A DNA stretch of 64,000 nucleotides from Myoxocephalus aenaeus (Eukaryota > Chordata > Actinopteri > Perciformes > Cottidae): the NCBI GenBank assembly GCA_038501785.1, contig JBAMJR010000170.1:3112001-3176000 (forward strand), given 5' to 3'. The notes beneath the pieces are model-generated. The model did no database searches, had not been told where the DNA came from, and saw only the letters and a program-made list of their open reading frames with translations. The stretch's first letter is position 1; the number at the start of each line of letters is the position of its first letter. The position numbers were made by a program, and so were the translations under genes. Below, one piece after another: positions 26,601 through 34,899 of the stretch.

Positions 26601-29600
26601 TTACCCTTTGTTTTGGATGTGTTGAAACATTGAGTATTGTCATATTAGTACTAATATTTGGGAATTTAAAAACTCGGTTAATGACATATCGGCTAATTGT
26701 AATGATCTGGATCGCTTAGATTTGTTACTGATATAATGAACAGAAAAATTCAAAAATCAACTTGCCAGTGCTCCCTGGTGGAGAAACATTGTACAATTTT
26801 AACCTGTGTTTAAATTACTTCAACCTAGTTTGGTATTTCTGTGCTGCAATTTCCTGACATGTACACTGGTACGACTTTCTGCAAATAGCCGATATCAGCT
26901 GATTTATCTCTCTCTAACAGGGATGGAAATTGTGTCTCCCTGTGATTCATTCCCTGAAAGGCAACCGTTTTACCATAATGAATGATCAGGAATTTCAGAA
27001 ACATTTAATTACGTGTCAATAGGAAATATCACACTGTGGTGGTACTTTATGTAACCAGGATAATGAGCATAATAAGTCTTATCTTGTGCTCCGAGTTAAT
27101 TCTCCACAGAGGCTGTTTAACATCTAGGGGGGGGGATGTGTAGTACTCTGTTTCTGGACAGTGTCAAACCAAGACGAGCGTTATCCGAAACCTCTTGACT
27201 TTCTCTCCCAGCTTGGAATTCAAACCCCAGCCCTATCCCTGACATCTCCACTCATTTTTGCCAGCTTCCTCATTGAACAGGGGCTCTAAAGTCAGGCAGC
27301 CCTGTTACTGGACCAGCTGGAGACGCCAGAGTGAGCTCGGCCTCTACCTTTCTCTACCTGTACACCTGCGGCACAGAGCTGTCCAGGCCCGCTCAGGTAC
27401 CCAGCGGAGCGCCAGATCTCAATCCATTTTAACGGAGGTTGCACATTGGTTGCATCAATTCACCCCCTCCATACCATATGGAGTACCTCATCCCAGTTCT
27501 AACATCAATACTGCAAGCATGTGTATTGCAGTATGAATTTAACCCTCACTGCTGCAAGAAAACATTGCATGGAAATTGGATGGACATTTAGTCTGCTGGA
27601 GTGCATTGAATGTGTTTGTTGATCCGGTGAATGTTACTTACAGACTGTTGATTAATTTGTGTGTTAATGCATTTGTCACCCTCCACTGACTCGGAACCAG
27701 CTCAGCAGTAACATTTTTTTTCTCCACAACAAAAGCTGTTATTGACATATTTGCTTTTTTTTGCTTGGTTTTGTTATTAAAACATAACTGTGCATCTTCA
27801 TGTTCTGACTGCAGGTCATGTTTGTGAGCATCATCCTGTACAATATGTATTGATTTCTGCTGTTTTTTTCTTCTTTTTCTTTAACAGCTGAGGTCTCGCA
27901 GCCTGGCAGTGGTATCATCATAGTTCCGGCACACGCTAAGCGCTCGCCACCAACGCCACCAAAGAGGATGACCCCAGTCACCAAACGTCATGCTGTGGAC
28001 CCAGAGCCTCCCACCACTGACCCAGCGTCTGCCCTAGTACCGGCGCCCCCTGCTGGAGATAGCAATGAGGACCAGGCAAATGCAGCAGCAACTCAAACCT
28101 TCATTGAGTCTCTGCCTTCACCACCGACCCACATACCGCCATCTCCTCCCAGGGTTCAGTCACTACAGCCACCCATCAACTCTTCCTCTGGTCCCGTGCC
28201 CACTGTGCAAACTGATCCCCCAAGCCCGACCACCGAGCCTCCCAGCCAGCTTCCAAACATCCCCCTACACATCCTCATCCAGAGAGCTCTGGCCAGCCCC
28301 TGCCCAGCTCAGCCCAACCCCGACGGCTCCCAGAGGGCCCACTCGCTACTCTTTGAGTCTCCTCCAGACTTCCTCAATGAGACGGGGGGTAACTCGCGGC
28401 ACTCTCTCCCGGTCACCATTGAACCTCTAAGGCTGTAAGTGTACCACAAGCTGTGCATTACATTCTTATATGAGGACATTGCTTTGAAAGCTGAGGAATG
28501 CTGCGGAAATATTTCATCTGATTTGGTTAAATTCACATAGCCTTACCGATGGTAAATGCATGTATTGTCACCATGACTACAAGGGGTTAGCTATTGACAA
28601 ATGTAGTTTTAGTAGCCTGACATACTGTACAGTTAGTTTTAATTGGCAAATAAGATCCTAAATAAATACATCTTTGTTCTAGTTCCCAAAACAGTCAATT
28701 ACTTAGCAACCATTTTGATAATTAAAGTCGTCTCAGTCCTTTTTCAAGAAATTATAAAAACAGAAATTAGCTGTGTTTCTTAGCCTTCTATAATAGTTAA
28801 CTCAATATTATTGGGTTTTGCACTGTTGATTTGACAAAAGAAGGCATTTCTATTTTATAGAAATGAATAAGTGGTTAATCAAGTAACACATTTACAGAGC
28901 TATTGAATATGCTTTTTGAATAGTTTTTCATGATATACTCAGCCCCCAGTGACAGCTGCATTTGGATTGCTCTCTTCAGAAATATATTTATTTAATTGAT
29001 ATGTTCAATACGTTTTTTTAATTATTTGGTTCATTTGCAAGACACAGCAGAAATCTGAGCTATCCTTTGACATTGTATGTTTTAGACTTGGATTTGTTAT
29101 TACTCTACTCTCAGATTTGTTCTGCCCCATTTCAAGTATATCTTTCTAATTTAAGTTTTCTGGGCTCTTGACCTGAAGGTAGTCTGTTGCTCCCCCACTA
29201 AAAGCAGGAGATCAACACTCTTCCCTCAACCAAATAAGAATCATGTAGAATCTCTTGAGCTTTATTCCCTCACCTGGCAAAATGGTTGCAAATAGCCTGC
29301 GACGATACTCACCCTCGTACCAATTGCACATTGTGTCTACGAGAAGCCTAAAATTATTGCAGTTTATTCTCACACTTAGACATGATAGAAAAATGACTGA
29401 ACTTGAAGTACCTTCCTCTCTCTCACCGCTGCACTTGTTTACAGGCAAGAAGACGATGACTTTGACATGGAGGAGGAGATCCGTAAGCTTCATCCTCACA
29501 GGCCTCCTCGCCAGCCCGAGCTGGAGCCCCGCAGCCGGAGGGGTTTAGTTGACCTCAGAGTGAGTGTCATCCATGAGGGTGGAGGCCCCGGGGACAGCGA

Positions 29601-32600
29601 GGAGTCTGACTCTGACGGCCCCATCCTGTACAGAGATGATGATGATGACGACGACGACGACGATGACGAAAGCCCTCCAAGTAAGTTGGTCTTTCTCATG
29701 CTGCTACATTTCAAATCATGCGTGAGAGACTGCAGATACATGTGCCCAGGTTAAAAATACAACTTAACTAGTTGGTAGTTGGTCTTTAAATACTTTCATC
29801 TCTCGCAATACTTGAAATTCCCTGATCAGTTTTAACTTTAAAAAAAGTTTGATTGTTACTGTTTTGCTAACTGATTATTTATTGTACACTTCCCAACTTG
29901 TGAAATGTAAAAATCCTCGACGCTTTTCTTATTCATTTTTGACAGAAAATGAAGTATCTTTTAGATGTTGCACCGCTGGTCAGACCAATCGAGCTATTTG
30001 AGGATTGGACTCTTACTTTAGAAGACCTATCAAATTGTTCTGGGCATCATTTCCCTCAAGTATCTGAATGCTAAGAGGATCTTATAAAATCCATGTTCCC
30101 GACCTTCGTAAACTTCAGAGGCGTTTCCCAAAAGCAACTGAAGACGATCATGGAAATGATGGTAGAATAACAAGGCCTCTTACAAACCTGGAGGTGGCAA
30201 AGAGCTTCTTAAGAGGCTCTTGAGTTTTTATTGTTTTTGTTCATTCTTAAGTCACTTTTTCCTTGAGTCAACACCGATGTTCTATGTTCAAGTGGCGCTT
30301 GATTCCAAATGAGTGATTGTGTTTTAAAATGTAAAAACATGGCTGTATAAATAAATGTGTCGTATGTGTAGCAGGTGGGCTGGCAAGTCGTGTGAAGAGG
30401 AAAGGCACGTTAGCCTTGAGGCAGGAGAGACATGACAGAGAGGAAAGGGAATCACAGGAGAACCAGGACAGCATGAGCTGGCAAAGCAAGGAGCAGTGGA
30501 CGGCAGTGAGGAACAAGATCAGTTCGGCACTGACGAGGTAAAAGGACTCACATAATATGGATGATTTATATCGTCATTGTAAAATTGGACGTGGCAAGTC
30601 ACTGTCATCCATCTGATGTGTAATGGCTGATGCAGTGTGACAGATTTCATCCATTAGTGCAATTAATATTGCTTGAGGCTAGCCAACAGTAGTCAACCGT
30701 GGTTTGTGTCTTCAGGCGGCTGAGTCAGAGACCATCAGCAGACGAGTTGGAGCAGAGGAACATCCTTCAAGGTAAGACTCTCCCTTCATTCCTCATGTCT
30801 TCATTCAGGTGTGTTTATTTGCAATCTCTGCACCACAAGGTCTAAAAGCAGCCTCTTCGTTTTTCTTTCATCTTTGCTGAAATCAATAGTTTACATGAAT
30901 CATTTGCCGACTGGCTAATGTGTTTTTTCTCCTTCCCGCCTCAGGCATATTGATGGTCACTAAACACACAGCACTTTGCACAATGTTGGTGGTGATTTCA
31001 CTTTATTAAGATAATGGATCTCATTCGAATAATGGTGCTCAAGGGGCCAGACATATAAACCAAGCATACGCACTAAAACACCGCACATACACTGTGTGGA
31101 GAAAACTGATTTCTAAATCACAGGAGATGTGTGGCTGTTTTTGTTCCCCATAACATCTTTCAGAATAGTAGAAAGAAAACATCCAAAATACAAATTTGGG
31201 TGTTTATTTTACTACTTCCCTAGTTTTCTTCGTAATTCACCAAAGGTTAGCATTAGATAATGGCTCAGTTAAATGTTTAAACAAACCATTTGAGAAAACT
31301 TGTAATACAAAATATAATACTCTTGATGTAAGTAATTAACTGTTATTAAAAGTTTTTTACCCTGCAGTATCTTGCCATACGTTTTGTATGGAAGTTTACG
31401 ATGCATATCTTTTAAAGGCAATTTTCTCAAAGTGAGTTTTCTTTTTATCAGACTGAGCCTGAAATCTCCACTTCAGTAGCACTTTTATAAACCAAACTTT
31501 CCAGTGTCATTGCCATCTATATTCTGAAGGTTTTGATGTATGCAAATTGGCACACATTTAATAAAATAATGCAACATTTACATATTTAAACTGTTTTACC
31601 CTATTCTCCTGGGGTGTCTCAGAATATTGGTGGATACTTAGTACCAATCTGGTACTGAGTTTGGGTCTTTGAATCGGGGAGAAAAAGTCAGATTGGTGCA
31701 CCCCTAATTCATATGCATCATCATAACAGTTGGATAATTGTTGTGACCTTTCTTTAATGGAAAAGTGTATGTTCATACATATGAAGAGCAGAATCTGAGA
31801 TCATTTTATTATATGCTATGTATGTTATAGACTCAACTATTAATTATCTAACAATTTATTTATTAGTCTATTTTTTTGTGTGTAAAAGAATGCTGCATGT
31901 ATTCATCATATTAAACTCTCACTCAAGCGGCGATGAGTGACTAAAACAAGTCACCGGTCACAGCCAATCATCTAACAACCGGCCGGTTTTGATCGGCTAC
32001 CTCTCTAACGTTTATGCACGGCTGAATACACAATGTTTTAGTCTGAATACACGATGTTTTAAGCGTCTGGCTCCAGGTGTTCAAAATGAATTCCTTCTCC
32101 TGATGGATTTTTTTTAAACGCATGAACACTATGAGCAGTGCACTGCACCTGCAGACTGAGTGTAGTGAATTCCAGCCGACACTGAAACATCATTGCAGCG
32201 TCACTGTGATCCCACGTTGGATTCTGAGAAGTACGACGTTCATACTCGATTTCTGGGATCCGTCAACACGTTTTTATCCAGGGACTCGCACCACCACACT
32301 GTGGCTCTCCTGTCCTCAAATGACTCGGCCAAGACGACGCTTTGCACCCCGCGCTAAAACAAAGCAGCGCCTTGTGCCGAACACGGCGATTATTAAAGAT
32401 TTTGTTTCCGCGGCGTGCCGACGGCAGCTCGGGTGAAATCTACCTGACTGGCTGCAGTGTCTCCCTCTCTCATGGAATGTCTTTTCTTCCTGCAGCCAAG
32501 AATGAAGACGATCGACGAATGGAGAGATCCGAGATCAAACGGAGGCTAACGAGAAAGGTCAGGATGCAACAAAGTACCTTCGTTTTACATTAGCAGGTTG

Positions 32601-33445
32601 TTATTATTATTATTGTGAACCATGGCACCTGAAACGGATCTCACTAAACGCACTCCTGTTCACTCTGCCTTCAGCTGTCCCAGAGACCCACAGTGGCTGA
32701 ACTCCAGGAGAGGAAGATCCTGCGTTTCCACGAGTATGTCGAGAGCACCCACGCCCACGACTACGACCGGCGAGCAGATAAACCGTGGACCAAGCTCACG
32801 CCTGCTGACAAGGTGAAACTCAACACCTCTCTTCACGCAGGGCTCCTATGGCTTAGAGCTTCTTAGCCAGAGCGAGCCTAAGCCCTGTGCATTTTTTTAA
32901 CAGCTGAGGATTTGCATTCCAAGCAGATTCAGTGTGGAGGAGGAATCCCAGGAATGCAATGCAGACGCTGCTTAATGGCGGGGCCGAATATTACCAAGAA
33001 AATGTGTAGCAGCAGGAATATATGTTAGAAGTGACATACGTTTTATTTGTATTAAAAGTAAAAACCATTCTTTTTAAGTTTGTCAGGAACAGTAACAGGC
33101 AAAACTAATCTAAACATGTACGTCGCTTTGATCGCGGCTTTGTGCCTCGCTATAAATGGATAAAAGCTTTCCCCGCTGAAGTGCCGTTTCTTTCATGTCT
33201 CTTCTCAGGCGGCCATCCGCAAGGAGCTCAATGAATTCAAGAGCTCAGAGATGGAGGTTCACGAAGAAAGCAGGATCTATACCAGGTCAGGCTTGTTCTC
33301 CAAGTTTTTTTTCAGCAGTCCTCAATACTTTATTAGTTATATTATCTCTTTTGAAGATTTTCCTGAAGATGTTTGCAGCCAAGAAGGGTCTAGAATAACC
33401 TCTTTACCGTTTCCCTCTTTTTCTACCAGGTTCCATCGGCCTTAG
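14666..33445 (+). CDS. phactr4: phactr4: phosphatase and actin regulator 4 (whole CDS, spliced)
   Basis: Coding segments: 14666-14678, 22242-22412, 22501-22581, 22688-23815, 24564-24935, 27888-28434, 29445-29680, 30375-30537, 30716-30771, 32496-32557, 32675-32812, 33209-33285, 33430-33445. They sum to 3,060 nt and give 1,019 aa plus stop in one continuous frame. Domains: basic stretch with GKIFKPWKWRKKK (about residues 38-50); RPEL 1 (about 62-88); Arg/Asp/Glu mixed-charge tract (about 192-406); Pro/Ser linker; PLHILIQRAL and RAHSLLFE blocks specific to PHACTR4; 11-Asp run; two C-terminal RPELs (about 902-965) with RPSADEL and RPTVAEL cores; PP1-binding C-terminus ending TRFHRP. Family role: binds G-actin through RPELs and PP1 through the C-terminus, controlling cofilin dephosphorylation and cell movement. 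PHACTR4 rather than PHACTR1-3 because of the MENP start and the SWQSKEQW segment before RRLSQRP. Human PHACTR4 is about 700 aa; the excess is mainly the mixed-charge tract. Confidence 0.9.
15023..15061 (+). promoter_or_regulatory. phactr4: Candidate CRE half-site and inverted CCAAT box
   Basis: TGACGCA at 15,023-15,029 is a CRE/ATF-like half site. ATTGG at 15,057-15,061 is an inverted CCAAT box. Both lie about 200 bp upstream of the speculative MAVQ first exon, where a promoter would be expected. Single motifs of this size occur often by chance. Confidence 0.3.
15180..15273 (+). CDS. phactr4: Speculative alternative first exon B (MAVQSECI start)
   Basis: ATG at 15,249 has a strong Kozak context (A at -3, G at +4). 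It encodes MAVQSECI and one further base before a perfect donor GTGAGT at 15,274. Phase 1 is the same as in the two supported first exons, so joining to 22,242 would give MAVQSECIH-DEVDL in frame. The 5' limit given is arbitrary. I do not recognise this N-terminus from known PHACTR4 isoforms. A chance ATG plus donor in the right phase remains quite possible. Confidence 0.33.
17098..17102 (-). promoter_or_regulatory. phactr4: Inverted CCAAT box near MGHS first exon
   Basis: ATTGG in the phrase TTATTGGCGTACC lies about 320 bp before the MGHS start codon. Purine-rich GAAGGAGGGAGG sequence follows. It could belong to a second, internal promoter of phactr4. Confidence 0.25.
17150..17476 (+). CDS. 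phactr4: phactr4 alternative first coding exon C (MGHSASS start)
   Basis: ATG at 17,419 follows an in-frame TGA at 17,299-17,301. The coding part 17,419-17,476 encodes 19 residues beginning MGHSASSETVAQQ and ends in phase 1 at donor GTGAGT (17,477). Joined to 22,242 it gives Asp-Asp-Glu-Val-Asp and a 1,034-aa protein. PHACTR family members commonly have an isoform starting MGQ, so this is the matching start. The N-terminus MGxxxS fits the N-myristoylation consensus (Gly2, Ser6). The 5' UTR limit is approximate. Confidence 0.75.
17477..22241 (+). other. phactr4: Long intron, 4.8 kb
   Basis: Runs from GTGAGT at 17,477 to the TTCATGCAG acceptor at 22,239-22,241. It holds a T-run near 17,822, an AT-rich (TTA)n patch near 21,990 and otherwise unremarkable sequence. 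No coding exon was found. Confidence 0.6.
22242..22412 (+). CDS. phactr4: phactr4 shared exon: N-terminal basic region
   Basis: Encodes DEVDLQHSTTKGEEGNSGG followed by PPSKRKGKFSKMGKIFKPWK and WRKKKPSDKFTETSI. The KRKGKFS-GKIFKPWKWRKKK segment is the hallmark basic region preceding RPEL 1 in all PHACTR proteins. It acts in nuclear import and membrane contact in family members. Donor GTATGC at 22,413 is phase 1. The next intron is only 88 bp. Confidence 0.92.
   Translation, partial: TMRSTCNTAQQRVKKETLVGDHLQANVKASSPKWGRSSSPGNGERKSQVTSSLKHR
22501..22581 (+). CDS. phactr4: phactr4 shared exon: RPEL 1
   Basis: Acceptor TTTTTTTAG ends at 22,500. Encodes VLERRISVRKSRQELVARG and VLKDIPEN. This is the N-terminal RPEL motif. 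The usual Arg-Pro is Arg-Lys here, which is also the case in human PHACTR4, so it is a family trait and not damage. Donor GTAGGT at 22,582, phase 1. Reading on past this donor gives an artefactual longer frame. Confidence 0.92.
22688..23815 (+). CDS. phactr4: phactr4 large exon with mixed-charge Arg/Asp/Glu tract
   Basis: 1,128 nt and about 376 residues. Acceptor GGGACAG ends at 22,687; donor GTAAGA at 23,816, phase 1. It begins ESNVNHSKGRETMKNGHPVP, aligning with the MLKNGHTTPIG region of human PHACTR4. It continues with repeated RRSR/RAPSD/RLPSD segments, then about 215 residues built almost wholly of Arg, Asp, Glu and Lys (genomic about 22,998-23,640), and ends MDLRPSLQKASSEDNKRTRAV-type sequence. 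The corresponding human region is roughly 100 residues and lacks such a tract as I recall it. The tract has no hydrophobic heptads, so it is probably disordered or a single charged helix. The frame is open throughout and joins both neighbours in phase, so I regard the tract as truly translated. Confidence 0.88.
23197..23388 (+). repeat. 24-bp coding minisatellite, 8 units (ERKDRDER)
   Basis: Eight 24-bp units in tandem: 23,197, 23,221, 23,245, 23,269, 23,293, 23,317, 23,341 and 23,365. Units 1-4 are identical and encode ERKDRDER. Units 5-6 change to ERRDRDER and ERRDRDEK. Units 7-8 change to DRRERDEK and ERRERDDR. The graded divergence suggests recent expansion from the 5' side. The unit length keeps the reading frame, so copy-number changes would lengthen the protein by 8 residues each. 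Confidence 0.95.
24564..24935 (+). CDS. phactr4: phactr4 exon: Ser/Pro-rich linker
   Basis: Acceptor CTCTGTAG ends at 24,563; donor GTAAGT at 24,936, phase 1. Encodes DSAGVRFVTDARPSKDS, then a run of about 20 mostly Ser residues (near 24,690-24,750), a VSLIVEDLPRPP block and PPPVPPHAKQGPVPPPKPS followed by NRNSNPAL. The last part matches the PPIPPPKPAHRNSNP block of human PHACTR4. The Pro-rich blocks could bind SH3 or EVH1 proteins, but this is inference. Confidence 0.9.
24936..27887 (+). other. phactr4: Intron, 3 kb
   Basis: No coding exon was recognised. A GC-richer patch at 26,195-26,400 and another at 27,120-27,440 have short open frames without splice support or family resemblance. Confidence 0.6.
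27888..28434 (+). CDS. phactr4: phactr4 exon: Pro-rich region with PLHILIQRAL block
   Basis: Acceptor TTTAACAG ends at 27,887; donor GTAAGT at 28,435, phase 2. Encodes AEVSQPGSGIIIVPAHAKR, a long Pro/Thr/Ser linker with PTHIPPSPPRV, then PLHILIQRALASPCPAQP, QRAHSLLFE and LPVTIEPLRL. These three blocks correspond to PLHIRIQQAL, HRAHSLLFE and SLPITIEMLK in human PHACTR4 and are the best evidence for this paralogue. Confidence 0.92.
28435..29444 (+). other. phactr4: Intron, 1.0 kb
   Basis: Simple AT-rich intron between GTAAGT and the TTTACAG acceptor at 29,438-29,444. Nothing else is seen in it. Confidence 0.7.
29445..29680 (+). CDS. phactr4: phactr4 exon: acidic region with 11-Asp run
   Basis: Encodes the end of LQEDDDFDMEEEIRKLHP, a basic-Pro RPPRQPELEPRSRRG block, then SEESDSDGPILYRD followed by 11 Asp (GAT/GAC mixed, 29,635-29,667) and ESPPS. 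The SDSDGPI-Y acidic block is conserved in PHACTR proteins. The uninterrupted Asp run is longer than the DEEDEDE of human PHACTR4. Donor GTAAGT at 29,681, phase 1. Confidence 0.92.
29681..30374 (+). other. phactr4: Intron, 0.7 kb
   Basis: Unremarkable AT-rich intron ending in TGTGTAGCAG, a tandem acceptor. No other feature seen. Confidence 0.7.
30372..30374 (+). promoter_or_regulatory. phactr4: NAGNAG tandem splice acceptor
   Basis: TAG at 30,369-30,371 is directly followed by CAG at 30,372-30,374. Either can serve as acceptor, giving protein SGLA or TGGLA at the junction. Both keep the frame. Confidence 0.6.
30375..30537 (+). CDS. phactr4: phactr4 exon: eroded middle RPEL and SKEQW segment
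   Basis: Encodes SGLASRVKRKGTLALRQERH, a charged linker and SWQSKEQWTAVRNKISSALT. It aligns with ALANKVKRKDTLAMK and SKEEWNEIRHQIGNTLI of human PHACTR4. In PHACTR1-3 an RPEL (RPSxxEL) follows TLAIKL; here the corresponding residues are LRQERHDREERES with no RPxxxEL, so that motif is lost. The acceptor is a NAGNAG (TAGCAG): use of the upstream AG at 30,371 would start the exon at 30,372 and add one residue. Donor GTAAAA at 30,538 is weak, phase 2. Confidence 0.9.
30716..30771 (+). CDS. phactr4: phactr4 exon: RPEL 2
   Basis: 56-nt exon. Acceptor TCTTCAG ends at 30,715; donor GTAAGA at 30,772, phase 1. Encodes RRLSQRPSADELEQRNILQ, a canonical RPEL with RP and EL intact. It is nearly identical to RRLSQRPTPEELEQRNILQ in human PHACTR4. 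Confidence 0.95.
30772..32495 (+). other. phactr4: Intron, 1.7 kb, with GC-rich 3' part
   Basis: Mostly AT-rich, but 31,920-32,450 turns GC/CpG-rich. A 22-bp unit of GAATACACAATGTTTTAGTC type is duplicated near 32,023-32,060. A CCAAT occurs in CAGCCAATCA near 31,962. A 104-codon open frame (32,122-32,436) has no family match. No supported exon. Confidence 0.55.
32496..32557 (+). CDS. phactr4: phactr4 exon: linker to RPEL 3
   Basis: 62-nt exon encoding AKNEDDRRMERSEIKRRLTR and K. Matches PKNEADRQ-IKRRLTRK in human PHACTR4. Acceptor CTTCCTGCAG ends at 32,495. Donor is the less common GTCAGG at 32,558, phase 0. Confidence 0.93.
32675..32812 (+). CDS. phactr4: phactr4 exon: RPEL 3 and PP1-binding start
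   Basis: 138 nt, 46 codons. Encodes LSQRPTVAELQERKILRF, then HEYVESTHAHDYDRRADKP and WTKLTPADK. The RPTVAEL core is the last RPEL. The following ILRF, DYDRRADKPW and LTPADK blocks form the PP1-docking surface in PHACTR proteins, including an RVxF-like element and the conserved Trp. THAHDYD replaces the usual TDAxDYD, a small local change. Donor GTGAAA at 32,813, phase 0. Confidence 0.96.
32813..33208 (+). other. phactr4: Intron, 0.4 kb
   Basis: Short intron ending in the strong TTTCATGTCTCTTCTCAG acceptor. No other feature. Confidence 0.75.
33209..33285 (+). CDS. phactr4: phactr4 exon: conserved C-terminal PP1-binding region
   Basis: 77 nt. Encodes AAIRKELNEFKSSEMEVHEE followed by SRIYTR. 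Almost invariant in PHACTR1-4; a mouse Phactr4 mutation in this C-terminal region that abolishes PP1 binding causes neural tube and eye defects (family knowledge). Donor is GTCAGG at 33,286, phase 2. Confidence 0.96.
33430..33445 (+). CDS. phactr4: phactr4 last coding exon (FHRP, stop)
   Basis: Acceptor TTCTACCAG ends at 33,429. The exon completes Arg and encodes FHRP then TAG at 33,443-33,445. The PHACTR family ends (F/Y)HRP, so this fixes the C-terminus. Confidence 0.95.
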
Positions 33446-34650
33446 CGCGTCCATGCTGACCAGTAAAGCACTTAGACTGGTACCAGTGAGGAGTTACTAG
33501 TCTCTCTCCTCGCTGTGAACCCAGCATGTGGCCCATTTGGTCCGTTTTTACTGACTGCCTGCTCATCCTGCTTCAGCTGGAGACACCACTGTGGCTGATA
33601 ACTGGAACCAAAGCGTAATATGCCACAAAACAGTTCAACCTACGGATGTTTCTCAGAGAGACTCCAGTTCTTAGACGGAGGAGTTCAGGACGGGAGGAGT
33701 TTGTCGGCGCGTCCATGATGGAGGTGCCGTGTGCCAACACTGAAACAGGGAGAACCTTTTAATATCCTCTGCTGAGGGCTCGGAACGAGTTGGCTTGAAA
33801 TGAAAGGAAAACTGTTGGAGGGTTATCGCACTGTGTCCCTCAGGGGAAACTAATCTCCCCATGCCTTCACCTGCCTTCTATTTTCTCTCTTTCTTGCAAA
33901 ACAGGAAGACTATGCACATAACCGAGATCCCTGTAGTTCCTATTAACACTGTTGAATCTGAACTCTTTGTTTATTTACATGTACGCGTTAGGTACTACAA
34001 ATGTCTACTCCGCAACCAGCCTTACATGATCTCACACACTCACACTGTGATTTAAGGTTCAGACAAAATGTGAAAGACTTCCGTACAGCTTTGTGCTTTC
34101 TATGTAAACTCAGCTGTAGCTCTATTTGAATCAACGGTTTGAGCCTCGTGTTTAGACCCCTATAGCGCCGATTCCGACCTAATATCTGATAGTGTGCATT
34201 TTACTGTATTTTGTTGATCATTTAAATGATTCTCATGGAGCACGTATCACTAGAATCTTTTTCTAATAAGGCACTTTACGTTCCTTAATTGGGTGTGTAG
34301 AGAATTAAAAAGTTCCGAGCCTATAATTCTGTTCATAATTGATTTATTCAAGCAGGAAAATGTACATATTTTTATTTTCCTGGCTTGTTTTATGGTACTT
34401 TATATATGCAAGTCCATAGTTGGCTGCAATTTGTATAGATCAATTCTAGATGTGATTGACTTTATATTGTACATCCACAGTAATGCTGACCATGTTTTAA
34501 TTGTAAAGTATTCCTTAAATGTATTTCCAAGTAGTAATGGTACAAAATGTTTCATTTTTTTTATACAGAGATCTTTAAAACATTTTTTGCAAAGCACACT
34601 GGATAAATGAACAATCCACTACAGAAATTAAAATAACCTGTGATTTTCAT
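33446..34650 (+). other. phactr4: phactr4 3' UTR (approximate end)
   Basis: No further open frame of note. Candidate poly(A) signals are ATTAAA at 34,304, ATTAAA at 34,627 and AATAAA at 34,831. The 34,627 signal is followed by a GTGATTTTCATTTC stretch that could be the GU/U-rich downstream element. Which site is used cannot be decided from sequence. Confidence 0.5.
34627..34632 (+). terminator. phactr4: Candidate poly(A) signal ATTAAA
   Basis: ATTAAA in CAGAAATTAAAATAACC about 1.2 kb after the stop codon. An AATAAA at 34,831-34,836 is an alternative. Confidence 0.35.
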
Positions 34651-34683
34651 TTCAATATGGCGTGATTTTTCCAGCATGCCCAC

Positions 34684-34718
34684 TCTTCTTCTTCTTCTTC
34701 TATTATTATTATTATTTT
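34684..34718. repeat. (CTT)n(ATT)n microsatellite
   Basis: CTTCTTCTTCTTCTTC passes directly into TATTATTATTATTATT. Simple compound trinucleotide repeat. Confidence 0.85.
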
Positions 34719-34899
34719 GAGGCCCAATCTTATTCTCCACACTGACTACTTTGCCCACGGGAATTACCCACAATTCATAGCAATGTGACGTTAAACACGG
34801 GGTTACAAGTGGAAGCATGGAGACGTTAAAAATAAAAGGTACACTAAGAGGACGACATGAACACTCGAACAACAAGGATTAAAGATGGAGCATGAAATC

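Noticed and set aside
27258..27536. 92-codon open frame inside a phactr4 intron
   Set aside because: No flanking acceptor/donor in a matching phase and no counterpart in PHACTR4. The next true exon begins at 27,888.
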